NCBI RefSeq assembly: GCF_014203595.1
Contig: NZ_JACHJK010000011.1
Coordinates: 62,001 to 126,000, forward strand
Direction: 5' to 3'
DNA length: 64,000 nt
From: Streptomyces echinatus
GTDB lineage: Bacteria; Actinomycetota; Actinomycetes; Streptomycetales; Streptomycetaceae
Shown: one piece after another, positions 50,413-58,908 of the stretch
Numbering within the stretch: position 1 is the first letter of the stretch
How the letters are laid out: every line of letters starts with the position of its first letter
Made by a program: the position numbers and the translations under genes
The notes under the pieces: generated by a model
Told to the model about the DNA's origin: nothing
The model's input: only the letters and a program-made list of their open reading frames with translations
Database searches by the model: none

Positions 50413-51153
50413 ATGGAGGCCCCGCCGGACAACGACGTGCTCTGGGCACGCTCCCTGCACTTCACGCACCGCGACGGCTCCCCCGGTCTCACCGGGGTCT
50501 CGCTCGGTGTACGGGAGGGCGAGATCCTCGCCGTCAGCGGCCCGCGCGGCAGCGGCAAGACGACCCTGCTGCGCTGTCTGTCCGGCCTGGTGCCGATCGA
50601 CGCGGGAGAGGTCTGGTTCAACAGCTCCCCCGTGCACACGCTCGGCCCGATGGCCCGCGAGCGGCTGCGCCGGGACCGTTTCGGCTGGATCGACCCGGAG
50701 CCGGTCCTCGTTCCCGAGCTGAACGTCTGGGAGAACGCCGCGCTCCCGCTGATGCTGCGCGGCGCCGGACGACGGCGGGCCAAGGTGGCGGCACTGGAGT
50801 GGCTGGAGCGCCTGGACGTCGGCGACAAGGCCCGCGCCCGCCCGCACCGGCTGCGGCACGCCGAGCGCCAGCGCGTCGCCATCGCCCGCGCCCTCGCCCC
50901 CGGGCCCACCGTCCTCTTCGCCGACGAGCCCACGGCTCCCCTGCACCGCGCCGACCGCACCCATGTGCTGCGCACCCTCGCCACGGCCGCCCGCTCGCAC
51001 GGCATCACCGTCGTCCTCGCCACGCACGACCCCGACACCGCCGCCCTCGCCGACCGCACGGTGGCCCTGCTGGACGGGCGGCGCGTCCACACCGTGCACC
51101 TGCCGGACGCCCCCGACGCGGAAGGCCGGGCCGCGTGCTCGCTCTCCGTCTGA
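50413..51153 (+). CDS. ABC exporter ATPase with degenerate signature
   Basis: A 246-residue ATPase similar to the LolD/MacB type: Walker A GPRGSGKTTLL, Walker B TVLFADEPT and switch histidine in LATHDPD. The signature that should read LSGGQ is LRHAERQRVAIARAL, and the D-loop after the Walker B is PLHRADR, so ATP cycling may be unusual. It overlaps the permease gene by 19 bases. Substrate unknown. Confidence 0.88.
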   Translation: MEAPPDNDVLWARSLHFTHRDGSPGLTGVSLGVREGEILAVSGPRGSGKTTLLRCLSGLVPIDAGEVWFNSSPVHTLGPMARERLRRDRFGWIDPEPVLVPELNVWENAALPLMLRGAGRRRAKVAALEWLERLDVGDKARARPHRLRHAERQRVAIARALAPGPTVLFADEPTAPLHRADRTHVLRTLATAARSHGITVVLATHDPDTAALADRTVALLDGRRVHTVHLPDAPDAEGRAACSLSV

Positions 51154-52676
51154 CCCGCGCCGGCCGGCCCGCCGTCCAGCTGCGCCGCCTGCTGGTGGCC
51201 GCGGCCTCGGCGGGTACCGGCTTTCTGCTCCTGGCCAGCCTCGGCCACGCCCTGGACCACCCGGAGGCCCCGAGCGCCGCCGCGCTGCGCCTGGCCTGGT
51301 GCGCGGCACCGCTCGCCGCCACGGTGTACCTCGCGCTCGCGGTCGCCCGCACCGACCCCGGGGCCCGGCCGCGCCCCGGCCTGTCCGCCGTGGGCCTCGG
51401 CCCGGGCCGCCTCATGGCGCTCTCCGCCCTGACGACGGCCCTGTCCTGCGCCCTGGGCTCGATGCTGGCGCTGCTGGTCTTCCTGCACCTGCGCGGCGAT
51501 CTGTCGGGCATGCCGTTCGACGGCGCGGGGGCGGACTTCCTGGCCGCGGGCAGCCCCCTGCCCGTCCCGGCGACGCTGACCCTGCTCACCCTGCTCCCGG
51601 CCGCGGCGACCACGACGGTGGCCGTGGCGCTGCGCCCCCGGGACCCCCGCCCGGCCGCCCGGCGCTCCCGGGGGTTCGGCCGCTTCGGGGCGTACGGGAA
51701 CGTCACGGCGAAGGAGACGTTCGGAGCGTACGGACGCTTCGGCGCCCGCCTCGGCCTCCGGCCCCCGGCGCACACCGACGAGGGGCAGCGGTCCGGCCAC
51801 CCGCGGGCCGGGGACGCGGACGGAGACGCGCGGCCCGGCCACCGGCACACGGGCGGCTCCGGCGACGGCGAGCGGCCCGGCCACCGGTCCGCGGACGGCG
51901 ATCCGCACCCCGCGGGGACTCGTGCCGCCGGGGCGGCGGAGGTGCCCCCGCGCGGGCGAAGCCGGGCGTGGGGAAGAGTGGGCGCGGACGGCGACCACCC
52001 GGCGCCGGACGGCACGAACCGTCCCGAGGCCCCGGCGCCGGACGGCACGGCCGCCCCCGAACCCCCGGACCCGGACGGCGCGGCGGCCGACGCCGGCTCC
52101 GGCGGTACCCCCGCCGACCTGCCCTGGGGCGTGGCTCTCGGCACCGCCGGTCTGGCCGTGCAGGCCTACGCCGGCCGTTCCACCCCCGCCCCCGCGCTCG
52201 CCGTGCTCCTCGGCTGGCTCCTCACCGGCACCGGTCTCGTCCTGGCCGGCCCCGGCCTCACCCACCTCTGCGGCCTGCTCCTGCAGTGCACCCGCCCGGG
52301 TGCGCTCCGGCTGCTCGCCGGCCGGGTCCTCATGACGGAGGCCGCCCGGATCGGCCGCCCCCTCGGCGTGGTCTGCGCGGTCGCCTCCGCCGGCTACGCC
52401 ACGACCGTCCTGCAGGACGGACCGGCCCGCGCCTTCGGACCGCTGTCCGCCCTCGGCGTGCTGGTCGTCGCCGGGGCCACGCTGGCCACCCTGCTCACCG
52501 CGGCCGTCGAGGCCCGCCAGTGCCGCGCCGGCACCACCGCCGCACTGCTCCGCCTCGGGGCGCCGCCCACCATGCTGCGCGGGGCCGCCGCTCTGCGCGC
52601 GGTCGCCCTGCTGGCCCTGTTCGCCCCGCTCACCCTGGGGATCGCCGGCCTGTCGGCACTGCCCCTGGCCCGCTGA
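51135..52676 (+). CDS. ABC exporter permease with long low-complexity linker
   Basis: A 513-residue membrane protein. An N-terminal hydrophobic part (four segments, about residues 15-165), a Gly/Asp/Pro/His-rich linker from about 180 to 335 and a C-terminal part with four more segments (about 340-513), reminiscent of FtsX-like permeases with an insertion. The linker includes a copy of the hairpin element at 51938-51976. GTG 51135 overlaps the ATPase gene, so the pair is coupled. Transported molecule unknown. Confidence 0.75.
   Translation: MLALRLTRAGRPAVQLRRLLVAAASAGTGFLLLASLGHALDHPEAPSAAALRLAWCAAPLAATVYLALAVARTDPGARPRPGLSAVGLGPGRLMALSALTTALSCALGSMLALLVFLHLRGDLSGMPFDGAGADFLAAGSPLPVPATLTLLTLLPAAATTTVAVALRPRDPRPAARRSRGFGRFGAYGNVTAKETFGAYGRFGARLGLRPPAHTDEGQRSGHPRAGDADGDARPGHRHTGGSGDGERPGHRSADGDPHPAGTRAAGAAEVPPRGRSRAWGRVGADGDHPAPDGTNRPEAPAPDGTAAPEPPDPDGAAADAGSGGTPADLPWGVALGTAGLAVQAYAGRSTPAPALAVLLGWLLTGTGLVLAGPGLTHLCGLLLQCTRPGALRLLAGRVLMTEAARIGRPLGVVCAVASAGYATTVLQDGPARAFGPLSALGVLVVAGATLATLLTAAVEARQCRAGTTAALLRLGAPPTMLRGAAALRAVALLALFAPLTLGIAGLSALPLAR
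51938..51976. repeat. second copy of the GCGAAGCC hairpin element
   Basis: This stretch shares GGCGAAGCCGGGCGTGGGG with the minus strand of the chitinase insertion (GCGAAGCCGAGAGTGGGGG), and the left side GGTGCCCCC also matches. It lies in frame in the low-complexity linker of the ABC permease. Confidence 0.55.
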
Positions 52677-52809
52677 CCACCGCCCGGGGAACCCCGCCGT
52701 GCGGAGAGCCGGCAAAAAGATCGCCGGGCACCGATGAGTCCGGGGCGCGCGGGCCGTCTACCCCTTCGAACGCGGGGAACCGCGCACGACCCCTACGGGA
52801 GAGGCCCGC

Positions 52810-53217
52810 ATGTACCAGCAGATGATCTTCGTGAACCTGCCCGTGAACGACCTCGACGCCTCGAAGAAGTTCTTCACGGAACTCGGCTACACGATCAACC
52901 CGCAGTTCAGCGACGAGAAGGCGGTCTCCGTGGTGATCAGCGACACCATCGTCGCGATGCTGCTGACCAAGCCCTTCTACTCGACCTTCACGAAGAAGGA
53001 GATCGCCGACGCGACGACCACCAGCGAGGTGCTGATCTGTCTGAGCGCCGAGAGCCGGGAGAAGGTGGACGAGCTGGTGGAGAAGGCGATCGCGGCCGGC
53101 GGCACGGCGAGCGGCACGACCCAGGACCACGGATTCATGTACGGCCGTGCCTTCGACGACCTGGACGGCCACACCTGGGAGGTCGTGTGGATGGACCCGG
53201 CGGCCGTGCAGGGCTGA
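52810..53217 (+). CDS. VOC-superfamily protein (glyoxalase/dioxygenase fold)
   Basis: A 135-residue cytosolic protein: IFVNLPVNDLDASKKFFTEL at the N-terminus and GRAFDDLDGHTWEVVWMD at the C-terminus are the typical paired beta-alpha-beta repeats. His/Glu metal ligands can be placed only partly (DGHTWE). Substrate unknown. GAGAGG precedes ATG 52810. Confidence 0.88.
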   Translation: MYQQMIFVNLPVNDLDASKKFFTELGYTINPQFSDEKAVSVVISDTIVAMLLTKPFYSTFTKKEIADATTTSEVLICLSAESREKVDELVEKAIAAGGTASGTTQDHGFMYGRAFDDLDGHTWEVVWMDPAAVQG

Positions 53218-53253
53218 CCCCCGCGGCCCGAACATCCGTGCCAGCATGGGCGG

Positions 53254-54378
53254 GTGCATCCGACACCCGCCCAGCCGCCCCGTGCCGCCCACGACCACGA
53301 GATAGAGTCCCTCGCCGAGTTCGACGAGGTGGTCGCCGAGCACGGCTCACTCGCCCGGTTCCGCGTCCAGGCCGTCGACCTGACCGGCCGCACCGCCGTC
53401 CTGCTCCGACTCGACACCGCCGGCGCCGTCTTCCTCGGCTGCCCGATGGACGCCGAGGCCGCCGCCCATGTCCGGTCGTCCGGAGCCCTGGTGTTCCCGC
53501 CGGTCCCCGGGCTCCCCTTCGACCCGTACCGCGGATTCGTCTACACGCCCGACGAGTTGTTCGAGTCCCTGGACGGGGGGTACGAGGCGACGCCCGACGC
53601 GCGGGCCTACGCCTGGTTCGAGCGGACCAAGGCCGACGGTGACATCTTCGGCTCGATGCTGCGCGCCGTCCACGACGACGCCGTCTCCGACGCTCTGGAC
53701 GAACTCCTCGCCGGCGCCCGGGTGGTGGGCGTCATGGGCGGCCACGCGATGGCCCGCGGGACCACCGCCTACGCCGGTGCCGCCCGGCTCGGCCGGGAGC
53801 TGACCCGCGCCGGGTTCACGGTGGCAACCGGCGGCGGGCCGGGCGCGATGGAGGCGGCCAACCTCGGCGCGTACGCGGCTCCGTTCGCCGACGACATGCT
53901 CGACGACGCGCTACGGCTGCTCGCCAAGGCGCCCTCGTTCCGGCCGTCCGTCACGGACTGGGTGCGGGCCGCCTTCGAGGTGCGCGAACGCTGGCCGGGC
54001 GGCGGGGCGTCGGTGGGCATCCCCACCTGGTTCTACGGTCACGAGCCGCCGAACGCCTTCGCCGCGCACATCGCCAAGTACTTCGCCAACGCCACCCGCG
54101 AGGACGGCCTGCTGGCCCGCTCCACCGCCGGGGTGGTGTTCCTGCCGGGCGCCGCCGGGACCGTACAGGAGATCTTCGACAACGCGACGCCCAACTACTA
54201 CGAGTCGCGCGGTGAGCCGACCCCGATGGTGCTCGTGGACAGCGTGCACTGGACACGGGAGTTGCCGGCCTGGCCGTTGCTCCGGTCGCTGGCCGAGGGG
54301 CGGGCGATGGAGTCCCGTATCACCCTCGTTGACCGGATCGAGCAGGCGCCGGAGGCCATCAAACGTCTGGGCGGTTAA
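53254..54378 (+). CDS. LOG-family nucleotide N-glycosidase, large form
   Basis: A 374-residue protein with an N-terminal extension of about 150 residues and a C-terminal Rossmann-like LOG domain: VVGVMGGHAMARG, FTVATGGGPGAMEAANLGAY and VVFLPGAAGTVQEIFD. Canonical LOG enzymes have PGGxGTxxE; here the second glycine is Ala, while Glu is kept. The family splits nucleoside monophosphates at the N-glycosidic bond. The larger size resembles PpnN-type housekeeping enzymes rather than cytokinin makers. GTG 53254 start. Confidence 0.85.
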   Translation: MHPTPAQPPRAAHDHEIESLAEFDEVVAEHGSLARFRVQAVDLTGRTAVLLRLDTAGAVFLGCPMDAEAAAHVRSSGALVFPPVPGLPFDPYRGFVYTPDELFESLDGGYEATPDARAYAWFERTKADGDIFGSMLRAVHDDAVSDALDELLAGARVVGVMGGHAMARGTTAYAGAARLGRELTRAGFTVATGGGPGAMEAANLGAYAAPFADDMLDDALRLLAKAPSFRPSVTDWVRAAFEVRERWPGGGASVGIPTWFYGHEPPNAFAAHIAKYFANATREDGLLARSTAGVVFLPGAAGTVQEIFDNATPNYYESRGEPTPMVLVDSVHWTRELPAWPLLRSLAEGRAMESRITLVDRIEQAPEAIKRLGG

Positions 54379-54390
54379 TAAGCGGGCAAA

Positions 54391-54444
54391 GTCAACGCCT
54401 GTTGACGGCATATGCGTTGACACTACTTATGGAGCGCTTATAAA
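54391..54444 (+). promoter_or_regulatory. consensus promoter with overlapping operator-like dyads
   Basis: TTGACA (54417-54422) and TATAAA (54439-54444) with a 16-base spacer is close to the sigma-70 consensus and rare in this GC-rich window. Upstream, GTCAAC (54391-54396) and GTTGAC (54401-54406) form a dyad; a second GTTGAC (54416-54421) overlaps the -35. Confidence 0.7.
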
Positions 54445-54538
54445 CCTGTGAGCCTCCTGGGGGCGCCGGGGCCTCACCTCATCCGTCGTCCCAACGCCCC
54501 CACAGCCCCCCGCAATTGCACTCTGTAAAGGACAAACG

Positions 54539-55246
54539 TTGTCCATGACTCGCCGTAGCGTACGCCGTTCCGTGCGCCTCCTGGGTGTCGCCTCCGGGTC
54601 GACGGCGCTGGTGCTGGGCCTGGCCGGCTCCGCCCTCGCCTGCAACATCAAGGACTTCTCCGCCGAGGCCAAGTGCGACGGCGGCAAGGGTGTCATCGTC
54701 GTCACCGACACGGACGCCTCCGCCAAGGACGCCACCGTCACCGTCTTCCTCAAGGGGATCGGCGGCATCGAGACGAAGGTCGGTGAGCAGCCGGTCAAGG
54801 GGTCGAAGAAGGGCAGCCGGATCACCTTCGCGGAGAACTGGAAGCCGAGTGCCACCTACCGGGTGCACGTCGAGGCCGACCAGGCCGTCGACGAGGACAT
54901 CCAGCCCGACCTCGTGACCCCGTCCACCGCCTGCAAGACGGAGAGCCGGCCCCCTAAGCCGACCCCCAGCACCCCGCCGCCGTCCCCGTCCCCGTCCAAG
55001 TCCGAGTCCGAGTCCGCGCCGGCCGAGTCGGCGACCCCGACCCCGTCGGCCTCCGAGTCCACGTCCGCCCCCGCGGACACCTCGAACAACGCGCCGTCCC
55101 CGGCGGTCGGTGAATCCAACCTCGCCGAGACCGGTGCCGACTCCAACACCGGTCTGATCGCCGGCATCGCGGCGGCCCTGGTGGTCGTCGGCGGTGGCGC
55201 GGTCTGGCTGGGCATGCGCCGCCGCAGCACGAGCCGCAACGGCTGA
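54539..55246 (+). CDS. LAETG sortase-anchored surface protein
   Basis: A 235-residue cell-wall protein. Signal peptide (residues 1-35, ending GSALA), globular part with two cysteines (ACNIKD, TACKTES), a Pro/Ser/Glu stalk (about 140-190), then the sortase E motif LAETG, a hydrophobic segment (GLIAGIAAALVVVGGGAVWL) and a basic tail (RRRSTSRNG). Relatives in Streptomyces are substrates of the class E sortases used for chaplins. TTG 54539 fits the AAGGA ribosome site; ATG 54545 is the alternative. A strong promoter precedes it. Confidence 0.9.
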   Translation: MSMTRRSVRRSVRLLGVASGSTALVLGLAGSALACNIKDFSAEAKCDGGKGVIVVTDTDASAKDATVTVFLKGIGGIETKVGEQPVKGSKKGSRITFAENWKPSATYRVHVEADQAVDEDIQPDLVTPSTACKTESRPPKPTPSTPPPSPSPSKSESESAPAESATPTPSASESTSAPADTSNNAPSPAVGESNLAETGADSNTGLIAGIAAALVVVGGGAVWLGMRRRSTSRNG

Positions 55247-55322
55247 CGCCCGGCACCGTACAGCGCCTGAAGCGGGGGCGCCGTACCTCGCCTGACGTCC
55301 GGCGTCCGGCCCCGATACCGCG

Positions 55323-55361
55323 CCGCGGCCCGGCCTCCTATCCCCAGGGGCCGGGCCGCGG
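55323..55361. terminator. bidirectional terminator
   Basis: Perfect 13-base arms (CCGCGGCCCGGCC at 55323-55335 and its complement at 55349-55361) around a 13-base loop, between the convergent LAETG and mycothiol-type genes. Confidence 0.85.
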
Positions 55362-55382
55362 TCGCGCCCGGCCCCGCGGGGG

Positions 55383-56180
55383 TCAGCCGAAGGTGGCCCG
55401 CTCCAGCCAGAACTCCAGCAGCTCCCGGTCGCCGAGGACCTCCAGGCCGGGGCTGTCCAGCGGCAGCCGGCGGTAGAAGGCGAGCAGCACCGAGGTGAGC
55501 GGGCCGCGCAGGGCGACCGTGGCCTTCTCGTGCCCGCGCCGCCAGCTCACGCCCTCCGCGCCCAGCTCGACGAGCCACTCGGCGTTCAGGGCCGGGTCGG
55601 TGTCGGTGGCGTGCAGATGGAGGGAGCGCCCCGGCCCGCGCAGCTCCTCCGCCGCCTCGTGGGGCAGGTTGCGCTGGATCCACTCCACGAGCTGGAGCCA
55701 CTCGTCCAGCGCGTCCGCCGCGATGTCCGGCGCGACCTCGTAGGGCAGTCCGGCGGCGAGCGCGGCATCGGCCCGGTGCACGGTGATCTCGTGGGTCATC
55801 CGGCGGGCCCAGAAGCCGGCGTTCAGCTCCCCCGCCCACCCCCATACCCCGGCGTCCGGGCCGGCCTCGCGCAGCGCGCCGACGACCAGCTCGCCGCTGT
55901 CCGCGAGCCACTTGTCCAGCGCCGCGGCGTCACCGCGCTCCTCCGGCCCGCCGCCCAGCGGCACCCGCTCCTCGGGGATGTTCTCCTGCGCCCGGGCCCG
56001 CACCAGGGCGTCCACCCAGCGCAGGGCACCCCCCATGTGCCGCACGAGATCCTCCAGGGACCAGTCCGGGCAGGTCGGCACGGTCGCGGACAGGTCGGCG
56101 CCGGAGGTCACCACGGCCCTCAACCCGTCGACTTGGTGGACGAGTTCAGCACAGTAACGGTCATGCGGAAGCAAAGGCAT
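55383..56180 (-). CDS. maleylpyruvate isomerase/DinB-family mycothiol-dependent protein
   Basis: A 265-residue protein with the N-terminal four-helix DinB-like domain: CPDWSLEDLVRHMGGALRW and WARRMTHEITVHRADA supply the likely metal-binding histidines; the C-terminal part is the MDMPI-type domain. Members use mycothiol, the actinobacterial thiol, in isomerase or detoxification reactions; the substrate here is unknown. Confidence 0.85.
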   Translation of the reverse strand: MPLLPHDRYCAELVHQVDGLRAVVTSGADLSATVPTCPDWSLEDLVRHMGGALRWVDALVRARAQENIPEERVPLGGGPEERGDAAALDKWLADSGELVVGALREAGPDAGVWGWAGELNAGFWARRMTHEITVHRADAALAAGLPYEVAPDIAADALDEWLQLVEWIQRNLPHEAAEELRGPGRSLHLHATDTDPALNAEWLVELGAEGVSWRRGHEKATVALRGPLTSVLLAFYRRLPLDSPGLEVLGDRELLEFWLERATFG

Positions 56181-56203
56181 GACCTCACCCTAGGGGCGCG
56201 TGA

Positions 56204-57223
56204 TCAGTCCAGTACGACGATTTCCGGCACGTCGAACTCCACGCCCACCGGGACCCCGGGCTCCGGCGCGTCCCGGAGCGCACAGGCGGCCTCCAGGCGC
56301 GGGCCGTCCTGCGGCTGGAGACGGACGGCCACATGGGTGCCCCGGAAGGTGCGGGCGGTCACCGTGCAGGGCAGACCCTGGTCGGCCGGCACGAGACGGA
56401 CCCCGGCGGGGCGGACCAGGACGGTGCGGCTGCCCTGCGGCGAGCCGTCGGGCACGGGCAGCTTGCCCCACGGGCTGTCGGCGGCCGTGCCGGCGACGGT
56501 CGCCGGGACCACGTTCTCGAAGCCGAGGAAGCGGGCCACGAACGCGTCGGCCGGCCGCTGCCACACCTCGACCGGCGTCCCGGACTGTGCGATCCGCCCG
56601 TCCCGCATCACCACCACCCGGTCGGCCAGCGCGAACGCCTCGCCCTGGTCGTGGGTCACGGCGAGCACGGTCGTCCCCAGCCGGCCGAACAGCTCCCGCA
56701 GTTCGACCACCAGCCGTTCGCGCAGCGAGCGGTCCAGCTGACCGAGGGGCTCGTCCAGCATGAGCAGCCGGGGCCGGGGCGCGAGCGCCCGGGCGAGGGC
56801 CACGCGCTGCTGCTCGCCGCCGGACAGGGAGGCCACGGCCCGCCGGGCGGCCCCCGGCAGCCCGACCAGTTCCAGCAACCGACGCACCTCGGCGTCCCGT
56901 TCGCCCCTGGACACGCCGTGCATGCGCGGCCCGAACGCCACGTTCGCGCCGACGTCCCGCTGTGGGAAGAGCTGGTGGTCCTGGAACATCAGACCGACGC
57001 CCCGCTTGTGCGCGGGCACGCCCGACTGGTCGCGGCCGTCGAGCAGCACACGTCCGAAGTCCAGCCGCTGCAGGCCCGCGACGGCCCGCAGCAGCGTCGA
57101 CTTCCCGCTGCCGCTGGGCCCGAGGACGCACACCACCTCGTGCTCGGCGACGTCCAGGCCGACCGCGTCGAGCACGGCCCGGCCGCCGAAGCGCACGGTC
57201 GCGGCGTCCAGGGTCAGCAGCAT
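56204..57223 (-). CDS. thiQ: thiamine ABC importer ATPase
   Basis: A 339-residue ATPase: Walker A GPSGSGKSTLL, signature LSGGEQQRVALARAL, Walker B LLMLDEPLGQLD, switch VTHDQGEAFALAD and a C-terminal TOBE-like part. It is coupled to the permease gene (one-base TGATG overlap). Function as thiamine-type importer is assigned from the operon and its TPP riboswitch, not from the ATPase itself. Confidence 0.82.
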   Translation of the reverse strand: MLLTLDAATVRFGGRAVLDAVGLDVAEHEVVCVLGPSGSGKSTLLRAVAGLQRLDFGRVLLDGRDQSGVPAHKRGVGLMFQDHQLFPQRDVGANVAFGPRMHGVSRGERDAEVRRLLELVGLPGAARRAVASLSGGEQQRVALARALAPRPRLLMLDEPLGQLDRSLRERLVVELRELFGRLGTTVLAVTHDQGEAFALADRVVVMRDGRIAQSGTPVEVWQRPADAFVARFLGFENVVPATVAGTAADSPWGKLPVPDGSPQGSRTVLVRPAGVRLVPADQGLPCTVTARTFRGTHVAVRLQPQDGPRLEAACALRDAPEPGVPVGVEFDVPEIVVLD

Positions 57224-58908
57224 CAGAACTCCCCCGTCCGGTCGGTGCGCAGCCGCTCCAGGATCAGCAGCGCGGCGGCGCACACCACCATCAGAATGGT
57301 CGAAAGGGCCATGGCTTGGCCGTAGTTGAGGTCCCCGGGGCGGCTGAGCAGCCGGGCCACGGCGACCGGCAGCGTGGGGTTGTCGGGCCGGGCGATGAAC
57401 ACGGTGGCCCCGAACTCGCCGAGCGACACGGCGAACGCGAACCCGGCCGCGACCAGCAACGCCCGCCGCACCAGCGGCAGGTCCACCTCCCGCCACACCC
57501 GCCAGGGCGAGGCCCCGAGCACGGCCGCCGCCTCCCTGAGCCGGACGTCCACCGCCCGCAGCACGGGCAGCATGGTCCGTACGACGAAGGGGGCGCCGAC
57601 CAGGGCCTGGGCGAGCGGCACCAGGATCCAGGACTGGCGCAGGTCCAGCGGCGGCTCGTCGAGCGCGATCAGGAAGCCGAAGCCGACGGTCACGGCGGAG
57701 ACGCCGAGCGGCAGCATCAGCAGCGCGTCGAAGCCCCGCACCAGCCGGCCCGCGTCCCGGCGGGCCAGCGCGGCGGCGGCGAGCCCGCCGATCAGCACGG
57801 CGATGGCGGTGGCGGTGGCGGCGTACTCCAGTGACGTCCACACCGCGTGCACGGGCGCGACCAGGAACGTACCGCCGTCCGGGTCGGTCAGCGCCCGGTA
57901 GTAGCCGAAGCCGTCCGCGTCCAGCGAGCGCCGGACGAGGACGGCGAGCGGCAGGACCAGGAGCAGGGCGATGGTGGCGAGGACCCCGGCGAGCAGCGCC
58001 CACTGTCCGGCTCCGCGCGGCGGGTGCGCGGTCACCCCGGCGTCGACCAGGCGCAGGCTGGTCTCCCGCCGCCGTACCGTCCAGGCGTGCACGGCGAGGA
58101 TCGCGCCGACGGCCGCGAACTGGACGAGGGTGAGGACGGCCGCCGTGGACAGGTCGAAGACCTCGGAGGTCTGCCGGTAGATCTCGACCTCGAGGGTGGA
58201 GAAGGTGGGACCGCCGAGGATCTGCACCACACCGAAGGAGGTGAAGGTGAACAGGAACACCATCAGGGCGGCGGCGGCCACGGCGGGCGCCAGCGCGGGC
58301 AGGGTGACCTTGCGCCAGGCGGCCGACGGGGAGGCGCCCAGCATCCGTGCGGCCTCCTCCTGCCGGGGGTCGAGCTGGGCCCACAGCCCGCCGACCGTGC
58401 GGACGACGACCGCGAAGTTGAAGAAGACGTGGGCCAGCAGGATCGCCCACACCGTGGTGTCGAGACGTACGCCCCACAGCTCGTCGAGCAGCCCGTGGTG
58501 CCCGACGAGGGCGAGGAACGCGCTGCCGGCGACGACGGTGGGCAGCACGAACGGCACCGTGACGACGGCCCGCAGCACCTGCTTGCCGGGGAAGTCGAGC
58601 CGGGCGAAGACATAGGCGGCGGGCAGCGCCGTCAACAGGGTGAGGGCGGTGGAGGCGAGCGCCTGCCAGGTGGTGAACCACAGCACGTGCCGGACGTCCG
58701 GCTGCCCGACGACGTCCGCGATCCGCCCGAACTGCCAGACCCCGTCCACCTTCAGCCCGCGCGTGACGATCGCGGCCACCGGCCAGGCGAAGAACAACGC
58801 GAAGAACGCGACGGGCAGGGCCATGAGCCCGAGCCGCGCCGCGCTCCCGCGCGTGCCCCTCTTGCGAGCGGCTACTTCAGTACGAGCGAGGTCCACGACT
58901 TGACCCAC
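57223..58908 (-). CDS. thiP: thiamine ABC importer permease, fused two-domain
   Basis: A 561-residue permease with twelve predicted membrane segments and two EAA loops (EEAARMLGASPSAAWRKVTL and REAAAVLGASPWRVWREVDL), i.e. two fused permease halves as in ThiP. GTG 58908 overlaps the binding-protein gene by 37 bases; a GTG at 58896 is also possible. It is the second gene of the riboswitch-controlled operon. Confidence 0.87.
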   Translation of the reverse strand: MGQVVDLARTEVAARKRGTRGSAARLGLMALPVAFFALFFAWPVAAIVTRGLKVDGVWQFGRIADVVGQPDVRHVLWFTTWQALASTALTLLTALPAAYVFARLDFPGKQVLRAVVTVPFVLPTVVAGSAFLALVGHHGLLDELWGVRLDTTVWAILLAHVFFNFAVVVRTVGGLWAQLDPRQEEAARMLGASPSAAWRKVTLPALAPAVAAAALMVFLFTFTSFGVVQILGGPTFSTLEVEIYRQTSEVFDLSTAAVLTLVQFAAVGAILAVHAWTVRRRETSLRLVDAGVTAHPPRGAGQWALLAGVLATIALLLVLPLAVLVRRSLDADGFGYYRALTDPDGGTFLVAPVHAVWTSLEYAATATAIAVLIGGLAAAALARRDAGRLVRGFDALLMLPLGVSAVTVGFGFLIALDEPPLDLRQSWILVPLAQALVGAPFVVRTMLPVLRAVDVRLREAAAVLGASPWRVWREVDLPLVRRALLVAAGFAFAVSLGEFGATVFIARPDNPTLPVAVARLLSRPGDLNYGQAMALSTILMVVCAAALLILERLRTDRTGEF

